From positions 2,418,001-2,482,000 of the forward strand of contig JANTQA010000075.1 of the NCBI GenBank assembly GCA_027625915.1: a stretch of DNA of 64,000 nucleotides. The letters are read 5' to 3'. The notes beneath the pieces are model-generated. The model made no database searches, was not told the origin of the DNA, and worked only from the letters and a program-made list of their open reading frames with translations. The stretch's first letter is position 1; every line of letters begins with the position of its first letter. Positions 59,019 to 64,000 of the stretch are shown here, piece after piece. Both the position numbers and the translations under genes were made by a program. This DNA is from Anaeramoeba flamelloides (Eukaryota > Metamonada > Anaeramoebidae).

Positions 59019-59941
59019 AAACTAATTTTAATATATGTAGAAAACACAATAAAGAATTATCCTTATATTGCATAGATGAAAATAAATTAATTTGCTCTGA
59101 ATGTTATTCAAATTGTAAGATAAATAATCATGAAATATTAGGTTTACAGGATTTCTCAAATGAAATTTATGAAAAGATAAAAATGATTTTAAATAAAATC
59201 CCAAAAGAGAAAAAGAAAAGCAGAAAAAGAGACAAAGGAGAACTAGATGAAAAAGAAAAAGAAAAAGAAAGAAAGAGCGAAGAAAAAGAACTAGATGAAA
59301 AAGAAAAATCGGAGAGAAAAAGGAAAGGAAAAGGAAAGCAAAAAAAAGAAAAAGAAAAAGAACTAGATAAAAAAGAAAAAGAAAGGAAGAGCGAAGAAAA
59401 AGAAGAATTTGATCCGGGAATGAACCGCGATAACCTAATAAAATTAAAAAATGAAAATAAAACAGCTTGTAATCCAACAAATAATTATTATGATGGAACG
59501 ATATGTGGGAAAAAAATATATTCGAGCGGAAAACACGAAATCAAAATAAAAATAGACCAATTCCCAAATTCAAAAAATGAATGGAACCAAATCCATTTAG
59601 GAGTCATCAAAACCGAAAATAGAGAAAATTTAATCAAAAACGACGATTGGGAAGAAACATATTTTTTCGAAACATATTGGGATCACCATCAAAAAAAACT
59701 CGAAAGCCGAAAATGCAAAGAGGAAAACGAAAATGACCGAAGAGAATTATACCCAGAAAAAATAAATTTAAAAAAAAACGACATTTTCACAATTTTTCTT
59801 GATATGGACCAAAAAAAAATATCTTTCAAAATTAATGAAAAAAATCTCAAAGGATGGGAAAATTTACCCCAAAAAGTAAATTTTTTTGCCGAATTATTGT
59901 GCCGAAAAGGAGAAGTAAAAAACCAAATAACGATAATTTGA
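59019..59941 (+). CDS. TRIM-like protein: B-box and SPRY, coiled coil lost (main exon)
   Basis: Exon after an AAAAAG acceptor ending at 59,018, open to TGA at 59,941. The first ATG (59,183) lies after the B-box, which is encoded at about 59,034-59,145 (CRKHNKELSLYC, ENKLICSECYSNC, then HEILGL). Relative to the paralogue at 31,181-32,346, about 100 residues of coiled coil are absent. The B-box passes almost directly into a long Lys/Glu charged linker, expanded here by DEKEK-type units, and then the SPRY-like domain (ICGKKIYSSGKHEIKIKI, LGVIKTE, DIFTIFLDMDQKKISFKI). Without the coil it probably cannot dimerise in the usual TRIM manner (inference). The start exon is not identified. Confidence 0.8.
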
Positions 59942-59949
59942 AGAGGGTT

Positions 59950-60300
59950 TTTTTTTTTATTTATATATACATATACGCGACACCCCCCCCCCCCAAGGTC
60001 TAAATTTTGATCAGGATCCTTTTAGTCCAAATACCTGGAGTTCCATTACTAGAATTAAGGACATCACAGACGAGAATTGTTCGTTTTTCCACCATTCTCT
60101 CCTCTCTATTTTTTATCACCAAAGATAAAAAATATTAAACGATTCAAAATTACTCAAATGAAGATGAACCACTCAGCCTACATCAGATACATTACAGAAG
60201 ATTCTCGAATCAAAATATTAGAAATGAAGGAGGGCCTTATATTTTTTAGTCCAAAACAAAAAGAAAATAAAAAATGGAATAAAACATCCTAATTTTTTAT
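59950..60300 (+). other. Conserved segment 3' of TRIM-like gene, second copy
   Basis: Counterpart of 30,800-31,135, starting with a C12 run (59,983-59,994) and ATACGCGAC. Nearly identical text including AATACCTGGAGTTCC and ATCACAGACGAGAATTG. Function unknown. Confidence 0.4.
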
Positions 60301-60992
60301 TTATTTGTTTTTAAAATTTTTTATTATTATTTTTAAAAAAAAAGAGTGTTACTTTTCTATTTTATTTATCAAAAATTAAAATTTTAATAAAAATATAGAT
60401 TGAGAAATAATAATTATAAAAAATAAAGAGAAAATAAAGATAATTATACGATCCTATTGAATTAAGAAAAAAATTAGAATTTATGAAAAAAAAACAAAAA
60501 TTATTAGTAAAAAAAAAAAAATCAAAAAAATAAGAATTATTAAAATGAATTTGAATTTTCAAAAAAGAATAGCTAAAAAGAAGAAAATTTTCAAAAAAGG
60601 AAAAATACATATTTACACAAGTTCTATTCCTAATAAACTGTACAAGTTACAATAAAAATTAAAAAAAGATAAAAAATTTTTAAAAGAGAATTAGTAAATT
60701 TTGAAAACCAAATAAAAAAAAATTCAAAAAAATAATAAAAAAATTTGATCCGAATCTCTTCCAGATATTGATAGGTTTTCAGCTTAAACTATTCAAAGGT
60801 TATATATTGAAATTGAGAATGTACAACGTTAGGAATGATGATTGAGTTTCAAAAAATGTTCATTTAGATATTTATAAATAGAAATAAAAAAGAAGTCAAA
60901 AAATCCAGTCAAAAATTATCAATAAATTCAAAGATAAAAAAAATATATTAAAATAAAATCTACCATTTCCCAAAAATTCTAAATATTTCTTT

Positions 60993-61190
60993 GTGGATCT
61001 GATATTTGCTTTGAATGATCCAATTGAAAAGTATTTAATAGAGTTAAAAATAAGAATTAATTATTTTATGAAACAATTAAAAGCAAAAAAAAAGATCCAC
61101 GACATACCTAATTTGAACTCAAACAAAGATCCGAATATTATATCCATTTCAATCTTTAAATCTTTTTTATTTGGGAATAACACTTCCTGA
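60993..61190 (+). pseudogene. 65-codon open frame in block Q flank
   Basis: Reads DLIFALNDPIEKYLIELKIR and onward to a TGA. The inverted counterpart near 29,930-30,125 has a one-base difference that breaks the frame, so selection on a protein is doubtful. No domain is recognised. Confidence 0.25.
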
Positions 61191-61789
61191 AAAACAATAA
61201 AAGAAATTTGAATTCAAACTCTATTAAAAAAAATTAAATAAATTATTCCAAATATACTTTTCAAGTTTTTCAATCAAAAGTTACCTTATTTTTTGAAATT
61301 GAACAATCATAAAAAATAGAAGTTTGTTTAAATTGTCTTGAAAACTGTCTTACTTTATAAATTAAAGTAAACTTTGGTTTTTTAAAATTTCTTCTCATTA
61401 TTTTGCAAAAATATAATTTTAAACTAAATATATTCAAAAAGTAAATTGTAATTGCTCTATTTTACTATTTGATGATTATTTTGAATTTTAGACTTGAATA
61501 TGGTTAAATTTTTAATCACCAATAATAAATCTAAAAAAGTAAAAATGCAAATCAAAACGGTTTTATTTATTTTCATTAAAAATTGCAAAACTCTGTTAAT
61601 TTTGGGTTTTGTTTGATTTCTATCAAATTTACTTCATCATCAAAAAGTAAAACCAAACAATTTGAATTTAAAATCCAAGTAAAATTTCAACTTTCAATAC
61701 ATTTTTTAAAATGGTTTTATTATTATTTCAATTCTCTTTTGATTTAATTTGACAAACAAACATTTAATTTTTTCCCTCCTGTGTATTCT

Positions 61790-61975
61790 GGGGAAGTGTC
61801 GTCAAGTGCCTAGCTTTTTTTTAATTTGAGAAATTCAAAGAAAATTTCAAAAATGTTCTTTTTAATTCTCAAAAAAAAAAAAATCTAACAGAGGTTTTCC
61901 AGAATTCAAAGAATGTAGTAAAATCATAGATTTTACTCAATTCTTTCAAATCCTGGAAAACCTAACGACAGTGAA
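61790..61975. repeat. Foldback modules B and A
   Basis: Starts GAAGTGTCGTCAAGTGCCTAG, followed by a B-like hairpin (about 61,808-61,882) and a well-kept A hairpin (61,888-61,972) with arms of about 38 bases ending CCTAACG. A direct repeat of 24,895-25,030 follows at once. Confidence 0.88.
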
Positions 61976-62100
61976 TAGTTTCTATTTGGTCATGAAAATG
62001 ATAAATTTATTTTTTATATATATATTAATTATTTTTCTTCTTCTCGTTTTTTTATTTGATGATTTTTCTTTAATTACCCCTTTCTATAAATAAATAAAAC
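61965..62100 (+). repeat. Direct repeat shared with 24.9-25.0 kb
   Basis: TAGTTTCTATTTGGTCATGA, then ATATATATTAATTATTTTTC and TTCTTTAATTACCCCTTTCT match 24,895-25,030. Confidence 0.65.
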
Positions 62101-62289
62101 ATTTAATCTTTTCAATTTTTATGATGCTTTTTGGAAAATTGTTGGAATTAAATTTTTCCAATTATTTTAAAAATATAATTTCTAATCTTTATTTTTATTA
62201 AATATTTTTGTCTTTGTGTTTCAAAAAAAAACCAAGTGTGTTAAAATAAGGAAATGTAGGGGTTTTTTTTGTTTGATTTTTTAATCAAA

Positions 62290-62950
62290 AACTAGTGTTT
62301 TTGAAATCAGCTTTTAATGTACCAATTTGTCTCAAGAACTTTTGATTCACAATTTCATTTAAATATAAAGTCTGTAAATATTCTAAATATTCCTCAATTA
62401 GGATCAAAAAATTACTTTTTCTGTGTATTTTCAATAAAAAATAAAGAACTTTTTTGATCCATAATACTCGAACACCTTTTGGTATTGAACAATTACAAAT
62501 GATTAAAAATAATAACCTCAATTTTCAAGACTAAAAAAGACGATCAATTCAAGCATTCTACACAAACAAATCCAATTTTTAAAGATCGTATTGTCTATGA
62601 TTGTCAACCATTGGGTTACTTGAGTTGTTTCAATGTCTTCAGAAATCAAAACTATTCTTACAAAGAATTTGTAGCTTTCTATTTGTTTTTTTCATTTTTT
62701 TCTCTACAATTGAAGTTCGAAACAACACTTTCAAGGATTGTATTTATCTGATTTGATTTTTGAATAGAAAACAAATTAATTAATACCACCAAAACATTTG
62801 TTTTTTTCTTTTATTGTGACATTTTTTTGGTTTGTTTTGTTTCTTTGTAATCCTAATAACTTGTTTCAAGATAAATTGGGATGGTGGATTTTCTAGGATC
62901 GGTTTTGTGGCGTTTTGAATTCAATGATCCCGACAAACCATTCACAATTT
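62290..62950 (-). repeat. Repeat S, eroded inverted fragment
   Basis: Reverse-complement similarity to 39,400-40,470, best at AGATCGTATTGTCTATGATT with CAACCATTGGGTTAC and at the CCAATTTATCTTGAAAC-like end. Confidence 0.55.
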
Positions 62951-63099
62951 AAAACACACCTAATTTTACTTTTTGATTATTATAATTTTATGAAATCAAT
63001 TCTCGAAGAAATACATAAGATCTGAACCGTCCACTAATTGGAATGTTAACAATTGTTTATAAAGTATAATACTCGTAAGATTAAAAATAAATAATTATT

Positions 63100-64000
63100 A
63101 AAACTAATAAATTATTGGTGTGTTAAAGACTACATTTGCCATTGAAATTCAAAGAATTATATGATTTTATCTGGGTTTGGTGATTGTCAAATCTCTCAAA
63201 TTTTAATTCTGTGAGATCTAAGAAGGAACAAATATCAGAATTTTCCAGTACTCTTTTTTCAGTAGTTTTTTAAATAATTATAAAAAGAAGGTTGGAATAA
63301 ATCAACTTTTTTAAAAAATTATTTTCTATGTAATTTTTAAAACACTCGCACATTATTGAAGGTTTTCTATGTTTTTTTAATCGATTTCTGAGTTAAGTTG
63401 AGAAGGTTTTTAAAAATGATATAAAAGGTCAAAAAGGAGATAAGTGAAAATTGAGGAGGAATAAGTCTTTGTTATTTTAATTCCCTCCCTTCAAAATAAA
63501 AGAACAGTCTTTGTTATTTTCAAACAAAGACATTTTGGAAGAATGGTCATTATAATTATTTTTTTATTGTATTAAATCTACCAAAATCCTTATTTCTAAT
63601 ATTTGAGTGATCATTCTCTCTAAAAAGACTCAATGCTTTAATTTAAAATATTATAAAGTGTCTAATTTTCCCAAACTTATTTCCCATAAGATCCTTTCAT
63701 ATAAAATTCTTCAAAATCTTTCCCACAACAACTCAACCCAATTTCCCTTGATTTAATAAATTGGACTTTGAGTGAAACCATCTAAACAATAAAAAAATTA
63801 ATCAACAAAACACCAAAAAAATGACAAAAGAATTTTTGCATGGATTGTATTATCGAAAAAACAATTGGAGGAGACACACCCTCTTAGTCATCTGGAGGTG
63901 AGATTTCAATCAAGGAAAAACAAAAAGAACCAAAAAAAAAAAAATAAAACAAAAATCACAAACCCTTTGTTATAATTAATACAGCCTTTCCAGTCCTACT
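63100..64000 (+). repeat. Repeat S, direct copy running off window
   Basis: Direct match to the start of the 37.6 kb copy (GACTACATTTGCCATTGAAA, CTGTGAGATCTAAGAAGG) and to its middle (ACAACTCAACCCAATTT, GGAGGAGACACACCCTCTTAG), with an internal deletion. It continues past 64,000. Confidence 0.75.

Larger units (their letters stand above)
58270..61430 (+). repeat. Block Q, inverted copy
   Basis: Reverse complement of 29,640-33,110; see that entry. It includes the second TRIM-like gene and the conserved segment downstream. Confidence 0.85.

Noticed and set aside
59028-59480. 150-codon Phe/Leu-rich minus-strand frame
   Set aside because: Antisense shadow of the Lys/Glu-rich linker and B-box of the TRIM-like gene.

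Overview
This is an extremely AT-rich eukaryotic window with few genes and many repeats. It probably comes from a free-living amoeboid protist. The visible protein families are B-box zinc fingers, a B-box/coiled-coil/SPRY (TRIM-like) pair, a large ankyrin/BTB protein, Sel1 repeats and Lys/Asn/Ser/Asp-rich low-complexity chains. That set, together with short T-rich introns, would suit Anaeramoeba or a similar lineage. The assignment is an inference from style; no marker gene is present.

Layout. 1-840 is a partial copy of a long repeat (called S here). 3.1-3.7 kb holds a small B-box gene. 4.0-4.7 kb carries two TA-flanked MITEs. 4.7-8.0 kb is mostly featureless. 8.03-10.35 kb is a B-box protein with a low-complexity centre and two possible PH-like C-terminal folds. 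12.3-15.5 kb is the ankyrin/BTB gene. 16.0-17.3 kb is the 3' part of a dead non-LTR retrotransposon (LINE). 20.6-24.1 kb is a nurim-like membrane protein gene lying between inverted copies of a repeat (U). 25.5-26.1 kb holds two exons of a Sel1-repeat gene. 27.5-28.9 kb is a foldback-repeat cluster followed by repeat P. 29.6-41 kb is repeat-rich and carries a TRIM-like gene (31.2-32.3 kb, minus), gene scraps (34.1-36.4 kb), repeat S (37.6-40.5 kb) and a B-box gene (40.6-40.9 kb, minus). 41-52 kb is repeats only. 52.7-61.4 kb repeats much of the 29.6-41 kb block in inverted orientation, including second copies of the B-box and TRIM-like genes. 62.3-64 kb holds more S copies.

The main biological signals are these. 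(1) There is a large, imperfect inverted segmental duplication whose TRIM-like copies differ by loss of a central coiled-coil block. (2) A family of near-perfect palindromic modules recurs at about eight sites, tied together by GGCACTCTAC-type decamers, and looks like a foldback element family with no named relative that I can recall. (3) Every splice boundary I can infer is phase 1. No operon-like cooperation between genes is evident. The recurring theme is expansion of B-box, SPRY and BTB proteins amid repeat-driven rearrangement. No rRNA, convincing tRNA or CRISPR array was seen.
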